DNA of 64,000 nucleotides, from assembly GCA_947383005.1 (NCBI GenBank), contig CANDBT010000006.1, forward strand, positions 62,001 through 126,000, written 5' to 3'. This DNA is from an uncultured bacterium. Its GTDB lineage: Bacteria; Bacillota; Clostridia; Lachnospirales; Lachnospiraceae. The position numbers and the translations under genes were made by a program. The stretch's first letter is position 1, and every line of letters starts with the position of its first letter. This document shows, in pieces, positions 25,310 to 34,248 of the stretch. The notes beneath the pieces were generated by a model, which searched no databases, was not told where the DNA came from, and saw nothing but the letters and a program-made list of their open reading frames with translations.

Positions 25310-26068
25310 ATGGCAAGGACAATAATTGTAGGCGATATCCATGGTTGCTATAAGGAACTGAAAAAACTTCTAAAAAAAGTAAGTTTCCATGAAGATGAAG
25401 ATTGGCTGATAAGCCTGGGTGATTTAATGGATCGTGGCCGGCAATCTTATGAAGTGTTTGATTTTTTCCGCAGGCGAAAAATAAATATGAAGGAACGGTG
25501 TGTCATCATCCGGGGAAATCACGAGCAAATTATGTTGAATTGCGCAGAGGATAAACAGATGCTTCCCTTGTGGAATCAAAACGGAGGCAGCGAAACCATC
25601 CGCTCTTTTAAGCAACATCATGATCGGGTGAAAGCTCATGTGGGATGGTTTAAGGCTAATACCCAACTGTATTTTGAAGCCGGCCAATATCAATGTGTGC
25701 ACGCCGGGATAGAGAAAGAAAAGGTGTCGGACAATGACGAGGAAACGCTTCTGTGGGACCGGACGGCGCTGACAATGAATCGGTATCAGGGAAAGCTGAC
25801 GATAATCGGCCATACGCCTATTTACGATCCGGTATATATGGACGGGAATGGGAAAGACGCGCAGGTTTTGCAGGAAGGAGCCAGATGCCGGCTGCCTCAA
25901 AAGGGTCTGATTGCTATTGATACCGGCTGTGTGTTTAAAGGCAGGCTGACGGCTATGGTCATTGAAAAAGATCAGTTTTATTTATCTTCCGTCCTTTCGG
26001 AAGAGGTTTCTGCCGGCCTTTTGCAGAAGTTTAGAAAAACGTCGTCAGAAAGGAAAAAAGAAGGATGA
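25310..26068 (+). CDS. calcineurin-like serine/threonine phosphatase family protein
   Basis: A 252-residue metallophosphoesterase of the PP1/PrpE/ApaH type. It has all of GDIHG near residue 8, GDLMDRG near 38, RGNHE near 65 and later GHTP near 165 and DTGC near 203, which hold the two metals and catalytic His. It may remove phosphate from proteins or from dinucleoside polyphosphates; sequence does not decide. It lies 3 bases after the sigma-like gene and overlaps the next gene by four bases (ATGA), so it is in one operon. Confidence 0.88.
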   Translation: MARTIIVGDIHGCYKELKKLLKKVSFHEDEDWLISLGDLMDRGRQSYEVFDFFRRRKINMKERCVIIRGNHEQIMLNCAEDKQMLPLWNQNGGSETIRSFKQHHDRVKAHVGWFKANTQLYFEAGQYQCVHAGIEKEKVSDNDEETLLWDRTALTMNRYQGKLTIIGHTPIYDPVYMDGNGKDAQVLQEGARCRLPQKGLIAIDTGCVFKGRLTAMVIEKDQFYLSSVLSEEVSAGLLQKFRKTSSERKKEG

Positions 26069-26631
26069 TTTATTATTTGATTGATTATGAAAATACCGGT
26101 GAAAATGGGTTGGAAGGTATTGAAGATTTGGAAAGCGGCGGCCGGGTAATTATTTTTTACAGCGAGAATGCGGATAAGATGAGTTTTGATTTGCACCAGA
26201 GGCTTCGGGAGTGCAGGGCAGGCATTGAGTTTAAAAAAATAACGACGGGCAAGAAAAACGCGTTGGATTTCCAATTGGCGACATATCTGGGGTATTTGAT
26301 TGCCAAGGACGGGGACAGCCAGTTTTGTATTGTCAGTAAAGACTTGGGTTATGAAGTGCTGCTGGAATTTTGGAAGGAACAAGGCATTCAATTGATTGAC
26401 GGTATTTTTGCACGGGAAAAGGAAACGGTTAAAAAATCCGGTAGTCCGCAAAATAAACTGCAATCGCTTATTCCCGACGAAGAAGAACGGAAGGTGGCGG
26501 CAGATTGCCTAACCCGGTGCAAAACAAAACAGGAAATCAATAATATCCTGGTGAGGAAATTTGGCAGCGAGAAAGCCGGTGAGCTGTATAAGAAGATTAA
26601 GCCATTGATAAAAAACAAAAAGGGGAAGTAA
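26065..26631 (+). CDS. PIN/NYN-like nuclease-fold protein
   Basis: A 188-residue protein. The start (YYLIDYENTGENGLEGIE) carries an early Asp as in PIN/NYN ribonuclease domains. Later come LDFQLATYLGYLIA, with a second acidic position, and FCIVSKDLGYEVLLEFW with a third, near residue 93, consistent with a metal site. The C-terminal part (residues 135-188) is a helical domain. Prokaryotic proteins of this type are predicted RNases; the substrate is unknown. It overlaps the phosphatase gene by four bases and the Nudix gene follows one base later, so all are translated together. Confidence 0.65.
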   Translation: MIYYLIDYENTGENGLEGIEDLESGGRVIIFYSENADKMSFDLHQRLRECRAGIEFKKITTGKKNALDFQLATYLGYLIAKDGDSQFCIVSKDLGYEVLLEFWKEQGIQLIDGIFAREKETVKKSGSPQNKLQSLIPDEEERKVAADCLTRCKTKQEINNILVRKFGSEKAGELYKKIKPLIKNKKGK

Positions 26632-26632
26632 C

Positions 26633-27112
26633 ATGGCCAGATTAAGCACCTTATGTTATTTGGAACAAGAGGGGAAGTATCTGATGCTCCATCGGACGGT
26701 AAAAAAGGATGACGTAAATAAAGATAAGTGGATTGGTGTGGGCGGTCATTTTGAGGCAGATGAGAGCCCGGAGGAATGCCTGCTGCGCGAGGTGAAGGAA
26801 GAGACGGGATATACGCTTACTTCTTACCGGTACCGTGGAATGGTAACTTTTGTTTCCGGAGACGGCGTGACGGAGTATATGTCTTTGTTTACCGCAGACG
26901 GATTTATCGGTGAACCTGTGGCTTGTGATGAGGGGGAACTGGCGTGGATAGATAAAGGGGAGGTGGAGAATCTCAATATCTGGGAGGGGGATAAGATATT
27001 TTTTCGTTTGCTCAGGGAGAGGCAGGATTTCTTCTCCCTGAAACTGGTATATGACGGCGAAGGAGGGCTGTCGTATGCTGCGTTGGACGGAAAGCCTGTT
27101 ACTTTTGATTGA
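26633..27112 (+). CDS. Nudix hydrolase (8-oxo-dGTP diphosphatase type)
   Basis: A 159-residue protein with a complete Nudix box (GHFEADESPEEC then REVKEETG) near residues 38-60, which binds Mg2+ and splits nucleoside diphosphate bonds. The opening TLCYLEQEGKYLMLHR and length resemble the MutT/YtkD-like 8-oxo-dGTP cleaning enzymes. GGGG lies upstream. Its 3' end overlaps that of the convergent YihY-type gene by 14 bases. Confidence 0.88.
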   Translation: MARLSTLCYLEQEGKYLMLHRTVKKDDVNKDKWIGVGGHFEADESPEECLLREVKEETGYTLTSYRYRGMVTFVSGDGVTEYMSLFTADGFIGEPVACDEGELAWIDKGEVENLNIWEGDKIFFRLLRERQDFFSLKLVYDGEGGLSYAALDGKPVTFD

Positions 27113-27941
27113 GATGTACGTTGATTTCCGCACCGATAAATAAAATACAGATACAAAAATACAGCCACAGCATAAACAGCACTACGGCAGTCAGGCTTCC
27201 GTACATATAAGAATAGTTGCTGAAATTGGAAAAATACAGAGAAAAGCTATAGGAAAACAACAGCCAGCAAATGGCTGCGAAAATCGCCCCGGGCAGTTGC
27301 TGCCAGGGGTTTTGCTTTTTTGCAGGAACGAGTGTGTAGAGCATGACAAAAGCAAATAAAAATAGTATGGTAGACAGCAGGCTGCGGAAACTGATTATGC
27401 GTTGGATCAGGTGTCCGATAATGGGAAAAAAGAAAATAAACAGTTCCTGGATGGAGTTGCCAAATACCAATAGAGCCAAAGATACGACACATACAAGCAT
27501 AAACAGCAAGGTATAACCGGTGCAGATCAAACGTCGGAGAAAATAGTTCCGTCTTTTTGCGGCGCCATATATCCGGTTCAGCCCGCGTTCTATCCCCATG
27601 ATTCCCCGCGAGGAAGACCAGAGAGCCGTCAAAGCAGTAACGGACAGCATTGTCCCCGGGGATTTCATATATAAATCGTTGATGATGGAAATTACCAGTG
27701 AATCCAGCATGTTCGGCATGATATTAACCAAAGTTTGCAGCAAATCGGATTTGCTGACGGAAGGGATGAACTGGATTAAGGTTAAAAGCAGCATAACAAA
27801 GGGAAAAGATGCCAGTACAAGAAAAAAGGATGCTTGCGCCGCGTATACGGTTATCTCATCCTTGGTATATTTGTTTCCGATAATTCGGCATTTTTTGATA
27901 AAGTCAGATAGGGAAATTTCTTTTACCGAGGGATTTTTCAT
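27099..27941 (-). CDS. YihY/BrkB-family membrane protein
   Basis: A 280-residue protein with about six membrane segments. The family's opening (FIKKCRIIGNKYTKDEITVYAAQASFFLVLASFPFVMLLL) is present, as are WSSSRGIMGIERGLNRIYG near residue 108 and the C-terminal YGSLTAVVLFMLWLYFCICILFIGAEINV. These were once called ribonuclease BN, but that activity belongs to another gene; the real role is unclear (envelope integrity is suggested). I chose ATG 27939-27941 because GCAGGT is 8-9 bases upstream; an ATG at 27965 is also in frame. Confidence 0.85.
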   Translation of the reverse strand: MKNPSVKEISLSDFIKKCRIIGNKYTKDEITVYAAQASFFLVLASFPFVMLLLTLIQFIPSVSKSDLLQTLVNIMPNMLDSLVISIINDLYMKSPGTMLSVTALTALWSSSRGIMGIERGLNRIYGAAKRRNYFLRRLICTGYTLLFMLVCVVSLALLVFGNSIQELFIFFFPIIGHLIQRIISFRSLLSTILFLFAFVMLYTLVPAKKQNPWQQLPGAIFAAICWLLFSYSFSLYFSNFSNYSYMYGSLTAVVLFMLWLYFCICILFIGAEINVHLNQK

Positions 27942-28129
27942 TATTTTTACCTGCATAGCGATCATTTTGCGGCATTGGATAAGAAGCGGAACGGTAACTT
28001 TTAGAATATAGTAGCATGAATGGGGAAAAATAGCAAGGAGGGAAAAGAGACGAAAAAAGTCTTGTTAGGATAGATTGGATTATGCTATAATTTTCCATAG
28101 ATTTTGTTTTTTACGAGCAGGGAGGAAAC

Positions 28130-29983
28130 ATGAAGAAACTGATCAGGTACTTAAAAAATTATAAGCTGGAGAGCGTATTGGGGCCTCTGTTTAAAATGCT
28201 TGAGGCAAGCTTTGAATTATTTGTGCCCTTGGTTATGGCGCAAATTATTGATGTGGGGATAAAAAACCACGATGTGCCCTACATTCTAAAAATGGGCGGC
28301 TTTTTGGTGCTGTTGGGAGTTATTGGCCTGGCCTGTTCCCTGACTGCCCAATATTTTGCCGCCAAAGCCGCCGTTGGCTTCAGTACGGCGTTGCGAGACG
28401 ATTTGTTTACCCACATTACCGGTTTGTCCTACAGCGAACAAGATGGGATTGGCACGGCGACATTGATAACCCGGATGACCAGTGATGTAAATCAGGTGCA
28501 GTCGGGCCTTAATCTGGCTTTGCGTCTGCTTCTTCGCTCTCCTTTTATTGTATTTGGAGCCATGATTATGGCTTTTACCGTCAATGCCAGGGCTGCCATG
28601 GTATTTGTGGTGGCGATTCCGGCGCTGAGTGTAGTGGTGTTTGGCATTATGGCGTGGAGTATGCCTTTGTATAAAAAGGTACAGCGCCAGTTGGATCAGG
28701 TCACTCTGGCAACCCGGGAAAACCTGGTTGGCGCCCGCGTTATCCGTGCATTTAACCGTCAGGAAGATGAGATTGAACGATTTGGCCAGTCCAATGGGCG
28801 GCTGGTGCGTTTTCAGGTTTTCGTAGGCAAGATTTCCGCTATGATGAATCCGGTTACGTATGTGATTGTCAACTTGGCGGTTATTGCGGTTATCTGGATT
28901 TCCGGGAAGCAGGTGAACGACGGGATTATTACTCAGGGGGAGACTGTGGCTCTGGTAAATTATATGTCACAGATTTTAGTGGAATTGATTAAGATGGCTA
29001 ATTTGATCGTATCGATTTCCAAAGCGCTGGCATGTGCGAATCGTATCAGCTCCGTATTTGAGGAAAAAAGCAGTATTGTTGACCCGGCCGAGATGAGAAA
29101 AGAAGGGATGCAGAAGGAGGGAATGCGGAAGGAAGAAACGCAGAAAGAAAAAACGCAGAAGGAGGGAACGCAGCAAGAAGAAGTACAGAAAGAAGAAACG
29201 CGGAAGGAAGGGACAAAAGGGAAAGAAACAAAAGCTTTGGATGCGAAGGTTTGTTTCCGCCAGGTAAATTTTGCCTACAAGGGGGCAAAGGAGGATTCGC
29301 TTTCCCATATTGATTTTACCGTGGAAAAGGGCCAGACTATCGGGATAATCGGAGGAACCGGTTCGGGAAAGTCTTCGCTGATGAATTTAATCCCCCGTTT
29401 TTATGATGTAAGGGAAGGAGAGGTGCTTGTTGACGGCCGGGATGTGCGGGAATATCCGTTGGAACAGCTTCGCCAAAAGATTGGTATGGTCCCGCAGAGA
29501 GCGGTGCTGTTTAAAGGGACTTTGCGTGAAAACATGCAGTGGGGGGAAAAGGATGCTACTGACGAGGAAATCTACCGGGCTCTGGATATGGCTCAAGCCA
29601 GGGAATTTGTAGACAGCAAGGAAAGGGGATTGGATTTGTTTATCGAGCAAAACGGGAAAAATCTTTCCGGCGGCCAGCGTCAGCGTTTGACAATTGCCCG
29701 GGCTTTGGTAAAAAATCCGGAGATTTTGATTATGGATGACAGTGCGTCGGCTCTGGATTTTGCTACCGATGCAAAGCTGCGCAAGGCGATTGGGCAGGGG
29801 ACTAAAGGAATGACGGTGTTTATCGTATCCCAGAGAGCGACTACCATTAAGAATGCGGACAAAATTATCGTGCTGGAGGATGGGCATATAGCCGGGAGCG
29901 GGACGCATCAGGAGCTTTTGCAAGACTGCCAGGTGTATCGGGAGATCTGCCTGTCCCAATTGTCGGAAGAGGAGGTGCGGTAA
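28130..29983 (+). CDS. ABC multidrug-type exporter, subunit 1 (degenerate ATP site)
   Basis: A 617-residue half-transporter with a six-helix membrane domain (residues 1-300), a linker and an ATPase domain (about 375-617). Walker A is GGTGSGKS, the signature is LSGGQRQ, and the Walker B is LIMDDSASALD, where Asp replaces the catalytic Glu. This marks the degenerate half of a heterodimeric exporter (as in TM287/288 and BmrCD). The linker at residues 322-366 is nine tandem pentapeptides, (M/T)(R/Q)KE(G/E), which I have not seen in this family. AGGGAGG precedes the ATG. The partner follows one base after the stop. Confidence 0.9.
   Translation: MKKLIRYLKNYKLESVLGPLFKMLEASFELFVPLVMAQIIDVGIKNHDVPYILKMGGFLVLLGVIGLACSLTAQYFAAKAAVGFSTALRDDLFTHITGLSYSEQDGIGTATLITRMTSDVNQVQSGLNLALRLLLRSPFIVFGAMIMAFTVNARAAMVFVVAIPALSVVVFGIMAWSMPLYKKVQRQLDQVTLATRENLVGARVIRAFNRQEDEIERFGQSNGRLVRFQVFVGKISAMMNPVTYVIVNLAVIAVIWISGKQVNDGIITQGETVALVNYMSQILVELIKMANLIVSISKALACANRISSVFEEKSSIVDPAEMRKEGMQKEGMRKEETQKEKTQKEGTQQEEVQKEETRKEGTKGKETKALDAKVCFRQVNFAYKGAKEDSLSHIDFTVEKGQTIGIIGGTGSGKSSLMNLIPRFYDVREGEVLVDGRDVREYPLEQLRQKIGMVPQRAVLFKGTLRENMQWGEKDATDEEIYRALDMAQAREFVDSKERGLDLFIEQNGKNLSGGQRQRLTIARALVKNPEILIMDDSASALDFATDAKLRKAIGQGTKGMTVFIVSQRATTIKNADKIIVLEDGHIAGSGTHQELLQDCQVYREICLSQLSEEEVR
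29093..29227 (+). repeat. 15-base tandem repeat in the ABC exporter linker
   Basis: Nine degenerate 15-base units, purine-rich, encode the pentapeptides MRKEG, MQKEG, MRKEE, TQKEK, TQKEG, TQQEE, VQKEE, TRKEG and TKGKE. The unit length is a multiple of three, so copy-number changes keep the frame. The product is a highly charged, probably helical or disordered linker between the membrane and ATPase domains. Confidence 0.85.
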
Positions 29984-29984
29984 G

Positions 29985-31736
29985 ATGAAAATACCTTTGA
30001 ATAAACATAAGTCTACTTTGGCCCGCATTTTGAACTATATTGGCGCTTACCGCTGGCTGGTATGGCTGTCTTTGGCTTTGGCGGCGATAACGGTGGCTGC
30101 CACATTGTATGTTCCTATATTGATCGGAAAAGGAATCGATTTGATTTTAGGGCCGGGGAACGTAGATTTTGCCGGACTTTTGGGGATTTTGAAGCAAATC
30201 GGCATAGTGATTTTTATTACGGCATTGGCGCAATGGCTGATGAACCACATCAATAACCGCATAACCTATTATGTGGCAAAAGATATCCGCACAAAAGCAT
30301 TCAATCATTTGGAAATTTTGCCTCTTAGTTATGTGGATTCCCACCCTTATGGGGATACTATTAGCCGGATTATCGCCGATATTGATCAGTTTTCGGAAGG
30401 GCTTTTGATGGGATTTACCCAGCTTTTTACTGGTGTGCTGACGATTTTGGGCACTTTGGGATTTATGTTGGCGGTCAACCCGTTGATTACAGTGGTAGTG
30501 GTGGTGGTGACTCCTTTGTCGCTGTTTGTTGCCAGCTATATTGCCAGAAAAACTTATTCAATGTTTCATCTTCAATCACAGACCAGAGGTGAGCTGACTT
30601 CCCTGGTTGACGAGATGATCGGCAGTCAGAAAGTCGTGCAGGCATTTGGGTATGAGAAAGAAGCCAGATTGAGGTTTTCCGAGATTAACGAGCGGCTGCG
30701 GGCATGCAGCCTGCGGGCTATTTTTTTCTCCTCCATCACGAATCCGGCTACCCGCTTTGTAAACAGCATGGTTTATGCCAGTGTCGGCATTGCCGGGGCA
30801 TATGCCGCTATCCGGGGGCTGTTGAGCGTGGGGCAGCTATCGATATTTTTAAGTTATGCGAATCAGTATACAAAGCCTTTTAACGAGATTTCCGGGGTGA
30901 TTACCGAATTACAGAACGCATTGTCCTGTGCGGCCAGGGTATTTGAGCTGATTGACGAACCGCCGATACCGGCGGAGGCGGCAGATGCCGCTGTTTTGGA
31001 GGACGTGGACGGAAGCGTGATCCTGGACAATGTTTCTTTTTCTTACAGCCGGGAAACGCAATTGATCGAGCATCTGAACCTGTCGGTGCGGCCAGGGCAG
31101 CGAGTGGCGATTGTCGGGCCTACCGGGTGCGGGAAGACGACGGTAATCAATCTGCTGATGCGTTTCTATGATGTGGATGCAGGAAGTATTCAGGTGTCCG
31201 GTCATGATATCCGCCGGATAACCAGAAAAAGCTTACGGAAAAATTACGGGATGGTGCTGCAGGAAACGTGGCTGAAATCCGGCACTATAGCAGAAAATAT
31301 TGCCTATGGAAAACCTGATGCGACGAGGGAGGAGATTGTGGAGGCGGCTAAAAAAGCTCATGCACATAGTTTTATCCGCAGGATGCCCCAGGGCTATGAT
31401 ACGATGATTTCGGAAGACGGCGGCAATCTGTCCCAGGGGCAGAAGCAGCTATTGTGTATTGCCAGAGTAATGCTTTGCCTGCCGCCGATGCTGATTTTGG
31501 ATGAAGCGACTTCCTCTATCGATACCCGTACGGAAATTCGGATCCAGAAAGCGTTTGCTGCTATGATGGAAGGCAGGACTAGTTTTATTGTGGCTCACCG
31601 CTTGTCTACGATACGGGAAGCTGATGTGATTCTGGTCATGAAGGATGGCCATATTATTGAGCAGGGTACTCATGGGACGCTGTTGGAAAAAGGCGGATTT
31701 TATGCGGATTTGTATAACAGCCAGTTTTCCTGTTGA
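29985..31736 (+). CDS. ABC multidrug-type exporter, subunit 2 (active ATP site)
   Basis: A 583-residue half-transporter with a membrane domain (1-310) and ATPase (about 335-583). Walker A is GPTGCGKT, Walker B is LILDEATSSID with the catalytic Glu, and the signature is LSQGQ, an altered form that pairs with the degenerate site of subunit 1. This matches the asymmetric design of heterodimeric exporters. Substrates of relatives include drugs and lipids. It starts 1 base after subunit 1 stops, so the subunits are made together. Confidence 0.92.
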   Translation: MKIPLNKHKSTLARILNYIGAYRWLVWLSLALAAITVAATLYVPILIGKGIDLILGPGNVDFAGLLGILKQIGIVIFITALAQWLMNHINNRITYYVAKDIRTKAFNHLEILPLSYVDSHPYGDTISRIIADIDQFSEGLLMGFTQLFTGVLTILGTLGFMLAVNPLITVVVVVVTPLSLFVASYIARKTYSMFHLQSQTRGELTSLVDEMIGSQKVVQAFGYEKEARLRFSEINERLRACSLRAIFFSSITNPATRFVNSMVYASVGIAGAYAAIRGLLSVGQLSIFLSYANQYTKPFNEISGVITELQNALSCAARVFELIDEPPIPAEAADAAVLEDVDGSVILDNVSFSYSRETQLIEHLNLSVRPGQRVAIVGPTGCGKTTVINLLMRFYDVDAGSIQVSGHDIRRITRKSLRKNYGMVLQETWLKSGTIAENIAYGKPDATREEIVEAAKKAHAHSFIRRMPQGYDTMISEDGGNLSQGQKQLLCIARVMLCLPPMLILDEATSSIDTRTEIRIQKAFAAMMEGRTSFIVAHRLSTIREADVILVMKDGHIIEQGTHGTLLEKGGFYADLYNSQFSC

Positions 31737-31794
31737 TTTTCGGCAACCGTCCGGACGGCGTTTCTTGCTCTGTATAGGAGGAATCGAGTAGGGA

Positions 31795-31990
31795 AGAGCC
31801 ATCTTCCCCTACTCGCTGCGCGGCCCGCGTGCTGCGTCAGCAGCAAGCTTCCATACGCGGGCCTGTACATAAAAAGGAATCCTGCTTCGCAGGATTCTCC
31901 GCCTGCGGCGGGTCGCTTTAGCGACATAATTCCTTTCCGCCGCAGTGCGATACTCGCGGAGCGTTTGTATCATAGAACGCACTGTCTGAA
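31795..31990 (-). repeat. dispersed palindromic repeat, copy C (long form, inverted)
   Basis: On the minus strand: CTATGATACAAACGCTCCGCGAG, then a GCGGCGGAAAGGAATT..GTCGCTAAAGCGACCCGCCGC module, the hairpin AATCCTGCGAAGCAGGATT and TTTTTATG, in the same order as copy A. It also includes GAGTAGGG..CCCTACTC (about 31788-31817) and GGCCCGCGT..ACGCGGGCC hairpins. The region 31737-32062 holds no gene. The stretch shared with copy A is well conserved over roughly 100 bases. Confidence 0.75.
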
Positions 31991-32062
31991 CTGTTCTTAC
32001 GATTAAAAAAGGCGCTGGTGAACAAGCAGTATGGGTTTGCATGAAAGAGGAGGGGGATAAAG

Positions 32063-32596
32063 ATGAACTATGCAGAAATAAAGCCGACAGATGTGGCGAA
32101 TGGACCGGGAGTGCGCGTATCTTTATTTGTCAGCGGTTGCACTCATCACTGTAAGAATTGTTTTAATCGGGAGGCATGGGATTTTTCTTACGGAGAGGAA
32201 TTTACCGAAGAGGTACAAAGAAAACTTCTTGAACTTTTGTCTCCAACGTATATCGTGGGGCTGACTTTATTGGGAGGCGAACCGATGGAACCCGAAAACC
32301 AGGAAGGATTGCTTCCGTTTGTCCGTCAAATGCGGACAAGGTTTCCGGAAAAATCAATTTGGTGTTTTACGGGATATGATTTTGAAACAGATATTTTAGA
32401 ACGTATGTTTCGAGAGTCACCAATAACCAGGGAACTGGTATCTCTGATTGATGTTATGGTTGATGGGGAATATATAGAGGAGAAAAAGAATCTGCGGTTA
32501 AAGTTCCGTGGATCGGAGAACCAGAGAATATTGGATGTCAAGCGGTCTTTGGAAGCGGGAAAAGCCGTGTGGATGGAGGAATATAACTTATCGTAA
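32063..32596 (+). CDS. nrdG: anaerobic ribonucleotide reductase activating protein
   Basis: A 177-residue radical-SAM activase that places the glycyl radical on the class III reductase NrdD. The iron-sulfur motif CTHHCKNC (Cx3Cx2C) lies near residue 26, followed by LTLLGGEPM (the SAM-binding GGE motif). The closing DVMVDGEYIEEKKN and RGSENQRILD match NrdG. AGGAGGGGG precedes the ATG by 6-7 bases. NrdD is not beside it, so the partner is encoded elsewhere; this is common when nrdG is transcribed alone. Confidence 0.93.
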   Translation: MNYAEIKPTDVANGPGVRVSLFVSGCTHHCKNCFNREAWDFSYGEEFTEEVQRKLLELLSPTYIVGLTLLGGEPMEPENQEGLLPFVRQMRTRFPEKSIWCFTGYDFETDILERMFRESPITRELVSLIDVMVDGEYIEEKKNLRLKFRGSENQRILDVKRSLEAGKAVWMEEYNLS

Positions 32597-32888
32597 GATT
32601 ATTGTTATAATTGTCAGAAAACGTTTATCATTATCTAAGGAATCATTAAGGTCTTAAAGAGGGCTTACATGCTATAATGTCGTTAGACATTATAGCAGCG
32701 CCAGTTCGCGTCCGACCAGAGGGAGGACAAGTTCCCAAGCGAACTGTGCGCATCCCCCCGGAGGGAGCATGTGCGGAGCACATGCTATAATGTCACCATA
32801 GGACAGAAACGTAGCCGTTCAGAGAGGCTTTTTCTTATCCGCCGTCTGGACAACTGCCGGAAATTGTCGGGAAAGGGGTGACAGGTTT
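32597..32888 (+). repeat. intergenic palindrome cluster before the GT51 gene
   Basis: No gene. GCTATAATGTC (32671-32681) pairs perfectly with GACATTATAGC (32686-32696). The same GCTATAATGTCAC reappears about 110 bases on (32784-32796) after GCATGTGC/GCACATGC (32767-32774 with 32778-32785). Between these are AGTTCGC and GCGAACT inverted repeats and two GAGGGAG motifs. TATAAT in both copies could serve as a -10 element, so the copies may be two promoters or a duplicated mobile hairpin. Confidence 0.5.
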
Positions 32889-33614
32889 ATGGCAATGCGC
32901 AGGATACGCAGAATAATTCGCTATTTTATGATGTTGGCAACAGGTGTTTTCCTGCTGTCCGGTTTTAGTGTAGCTGGCCAGGGATACCGTATGTACCGGG
33001 AAGCCATAGAAGCCACAAGCCTGGAAGAGATGGTTTCTTCTGTTCGCCAGAAAGAAAATTTCACTGAATTGGAGGATATACCGGTGGTTTACCAAAATGC
33101 GGTAGTATCCGTAGAAGACCATCGATTCTACCACCATATAGGAATTGATTTTATTGCTATCGGCCGGGCGGCCCTTCATGATATCCAGGCCGGGAGTTTT
33201 GTGGAAGGTGGGAGTACGATTACTCAGCAGTTGGCAAAAAATCTTTACTTTACCCAGGAAAAAGAGCTGACCCGAAAAGTTGCGGAAGTATTTGTGGCTT
33301 TTGATTTGGAGAAGAATTATACAAAGGACGAGATTTTGGAGCTGTATATGAACAGTATTTATTACGGTGACGGATACTATACCGTAAGCGAGGCCAGCCA
33401 GGGATATTTTGGCAAGGAGCCTGAAGAAATGAGTGAATATGAGAGTACATTGCTGGCGGGCATTCCTAATGCGCCAAGCAAATATGCGCCGACGAAAAGC
33501 CAGGAGCTGGCAGAGAAACGGCAGCGGCAGGTACTCCGGCGTTTGGAAGCATGTGGTTATTTTTCTCAGGAAGAGGTGGAGACGGTATCGGCTCAGATGA
33601 TGGTTATGGAGTGA
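32889..33614 (+). CDS. mtgA: monofunctional peptidoglycan glycosyltransferase (GT51)
   Basis: A 241-residue protein: membrane anchor near residues 13-32, then a GT51 domain. The catalytic Glu lies in VVSVEDHRFYHHIGID near residue 77, and the other motifs EGGSTITQQLAKNLYF near 105 and KVAEVFVAFDLEKNYTKDEILELYMNSIYYG near 140 are complete. It polymerises lipid II into glycan strands outside the membrane. There is no transpeptidase domain, so it is not a full class A PBP. ATG 32889 or 32895 are both possible; GGGGTG lies upstream. Confidence 0.9.
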   Translation: MAMRRIRRIIRYFMMLATGVFLLSGFSVAGQGYRMYREAIEATSLEEMVSSVRQKENFTELEDIPVVYQNAVVSVEDHRFYHHIGIDFIAIGRAALHDIQAGSFVEGGSTITQQLAKNLYFTQEKELTRKVAEVFVAFDLEKNYTKDEILELYMNSIYYGDGYYTVSEASQGYFGKEPEEMSEYESTLLAGIPNAPSKYAPTKSQELAEKRQRQVLRRLEACGYFSQEEVETVSAQMMVME

Positions 33615-33656
33615 ATCAGGTATAGCAACAGATTTTCTTATATGGGCCTGTGTATA

Positions 33657-33697
33657 AAAATCCCTCTGTCCAAAGATGGACAGGGGGATTTTTATGT
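33657..33697. terminator. bidirectional terminator between GT51 and hsp20 genes
   Basis: AAAAATCCCTCTGTCC pairs with GGACAGGGGGATTTTT, with A- and T-runs on both sides. It lies between two convergent stop codons, so it can stop both transcripts. Confidence 0.88.
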
Positions 33698-33720
33698 GAT
33701 AATAGGTTAGATGTTGAGTG

Positions 33721-34161
33721 TTATCCTTCGATGGGGATATATCGGGGAGAATCTTCGACTGTTTTTAGCGGCTCTTTAGGAAACTGTAGCTTTAGGACAC
33801 CATTTTCAAATGCGGCTTTGATGTCTTCTTGTTTTAAGCTGTCGCCCACATAAAAACTTCTTCTGCATGAACCGCTGTAGCGTTCCTGGCGGATGAGTTT
33901 GCCCTGTTGGTCTTTCTCGTCTTTGTTTTCCTCATGGGAAGCGGAAATAGTCAGGTATCCGTTCTTCAGCTCAGCCTTGATGTCTTCTTTTTTGAAGCCA
34001 GGCAGTTCCATATCCAGTAAATAGCAGGAACCGTTGTCGCTCACGTCGGTACGCATCAGGGTATTTTGTGACTGTCCTGCCGGAGCAGTGAAAAACGGGT
34101 CATTGAAAAAATCGTCAAACAAATCAAATCCTGTGTGTCTTCTTGATGGTGTAAATAACAT
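33721..34161 (-). CDS. small heat-shock protein (Hsp20 family)
   Basis: A 146-residue chaperone of the alpha-crystallin type that holds unfolded proteins. The N-terminus has the clostridial Hsp18-like FDLFDDFFNDPFF. The crystallin domain spans about residues 38-140 with MELPGFKKEDIKAELKNGYLTISA and a later AAFENGVLKLQFPK (the conserved A-x-x-x-n-GVL motif). AAGGAGG lies 7-8 bases before the ATG. Its promoter contains a CIRCE-like operator, so HrcA probably controls it. Confidence 0.93.
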   Translation of the reverse strand: MLFTPSRRHTGFDLFDDFFNDPFFTAPAGQSQNTLMRTDVSDNGSCYLLDMELPGFKKEDIKAELKNGYLTISASHEENKDEKDQQGKLIRQERYSGSCRRSFYVGDSLKQEDIKAAFENGVLKLQFPKEPLKTVEDSPRYIPIEG

Positions 34162-34248
34162 AAATCATTCCTCCTTCAAAATTAAATATGGGAACGAATG
34201 CGGTTAATCAACATCCGTTGTTTTATATGTGTTATTTGTTATATGTGT

